64,000 nucleotides of DNA from CAIYOL01 sp964494805. GTDB taxonomy: Bacteria > Planctomycetota > Phycisphaerae > Sedimentisphaerales > Anaerobacaceae. Position 1 is the first letter of the stretch. Each line of letters begins with the position of its first letter. Both the position numbers and the translations under genes were made by a program. The DNA lies in assembly GCA_964494805.1 (NCBI GenBank), contig CAZBST010000002.1:62001-126000 (forward strand), in the 5' to 3' direction. This document shows, in pieces, positions 63,286 to 64,000 of the stretch. The notes under the pieces are model-generated. The model was not told where the DNA came from. It did no database searches and worked only from the letters and a program-made list of their open reading frames with translations.

Positions 63286-64000
63286 CTAAACTAAGTTAAC
63301 AGGAGGTTTTGGGGAGAGTTTTTCACCTTGCGGCAGAAGCTGGGCTAACAGAATCAACAACAAGCCAAAACGCAATTCGTAAGTTAAACAAACAATAACC
63401 CCAACTGAAACAAGACTTATCCAAACGGCAACCTGGATATTGCCATACGGAAGACGGTCTTTGGCAATGCGTTTTTTCCATCGTCTAAATGAGTACAAAG
63501 ACGCTAAAATCAGCAGAAAGCCACAAGCAAAATATAACGCGAGTAAACAAAACACAAACGGCGGCAGATAAGTTCCTTTTGTAATTGGCATCCCTTCGGC
63601 GGGGACGCGAGTCAGCACAAAAAGGACGCCAGCTTCACCCAGATATGGAGCATCGGTTGCGTTTGACAATAAGCGCGGTACAAGTAACGTCCCACCGGGG
63701 AGCAACCAAGATGCAGCAATCAATTCGGCTCCAAGAGGATATGCGTGGTCGAAACGACCATTTACCCGAGCAGCTCCAAGCCCAAATGCGGTAGCCGATG
63801 CGCCGAAGCCCGCTACCACGGGGCCGGAATCAACATCCATATACCATTCAGGCATCGAAGCTTCCTTAGCGAACTCACGAAAGCCAACCGCTCCCCACCG
63901 CCTTTGCCAAAAATGTTTTTCGAAGCTGTCATAAAACTGTTTAGCCTTATCCGGCCAAAGCTGCGGCACCCAGACGGTAATCCACTGGCTCGAGCAGCCG
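63286..64000 (-). CDS. Membrane protein with large N-terminal soluble part, 5' end outside the window
   Basis: At least 238 residues are visible, and the frame is open to the right edge (GCSSQWITVWVPQLWP precedes a GTG at 63969), so the start is beyond the window. The segment MDVDSGPVVAGFGASATAFG, followed by GAARVNGRFDHAYPLGAELI, recalls an alpha/alpha-barrel-like soluble domain. The C-terminal 110 residues have three membrane helices. I do not recognise the family. It stops beside a GC hairpin at 63266-63285. Confidence 0.65.
   Translation of the reverse strand, partial: GCSSQWITVWVPQLWPDKAKQFYDSFEKHFWQRRWGAVGFREFAKEASMPEWYMDVDSGPVVAGFGASATAFGLGAARVNGRFDHAYPLGAELIAASWLLPGGTLLVPRLLSNATDAPYLGEAGVLFVLTRVPAEGMPITKGTYLPPFVFCLLALYFACGFLLILASLYSFRRWKKRIAKDRLPYGNIQVAVWISLVSVGVIVCLTYELRFGLLLILLAQLLPQGEKLSPKPPVNLV

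Overview
The window looks like a chromosomal segment of a Planctomycetota bacterium, probably of the Phycisphaerae / Sedimentisphaerales type. I infer this from the mix of secreted right-handed beta-helix proteins, dockerin-like EF-hand tails, an exosortase / exopolysaccharide locus, duplicated glycan hydrolases, a pyruvate:ferredoxin oxidoreductase, and large intergenic spaces filled with dispersed repeats. No tRNA, rRNA, CRISPR array or intact transposase gene was seen.

Layout. 1-4471 (minus): an Mla-like lipid ABC permease and ATPase followed by a large FAD / Fe-S oxidoreductase that runs off the left edge. 4472-7662: a Schlafen-type AlbA_2 protein and a small membrane protein, bounded by repeat-rich spacers; the right spacer carries a 100-bp inverted-repeat element and two long palindromic or inverted-repeat structures. 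7663-12110: a stand-alone cobalamin-binding-fold protein, then two paralogous beta-helix proteins with near-identical leaders. 12634-14014: a SAP-like mini-protein, a pentapeptide-repeat protein and a SYLF lipoprotein. 14035-19632: two divergent glycan-degradation genes, including a tandemly duplicated CBM-GH30 protein. 19643-27234: citramalate synthase, a PtsN-type EIIA, alpha-glucan phosphorylase, a 6S RNA with its own promoter and terminator, and pheT. 27469-33058: secreted proteins driven by two copies of one promoter-leader cassette, ending in a strong terminator. 33738-34529: a PEGA lipoprotein and a small membrane protein.

34655-47032 (minus) is one exopolysaccharide / exosortase locus. 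In transcription order it encodes a Wza-like outer-membrane export lipoprotein, an exosortase, an EpsI-type partner, a giant TPR protein, a Wzc-like tyrosine autokinase and a nucleotide-sugar epimerase. Together these should make, export and regulate a surface polysaccharide. 47671-49082 holds a FlgO-like lipoprotein pair, 49134-52715 encodes nifJ, and 52970-57318 is a pyrR-pyrB-pyrC-NYN-UroD run. The right end has a subtilisin-fold dockerin protein with its catalytic Asp apparently replaced, an unrecognised 617-residue membrane protein between repeat-filled spacers, an isoprenylcysteine-methyltransferase-like membrane enzyme, and a gene running off the right edge.

The least-explained signals are a family of about 100-bp inverted-repeat elements whose terminal arms have changed together between copies, two separate cases of duplicated leaders carrying possible upstream ORFs, and repeat-like peptide extensions at the starts of the exosortase and export genes. 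All assignments come from reading motifs by eye; no database search was run.
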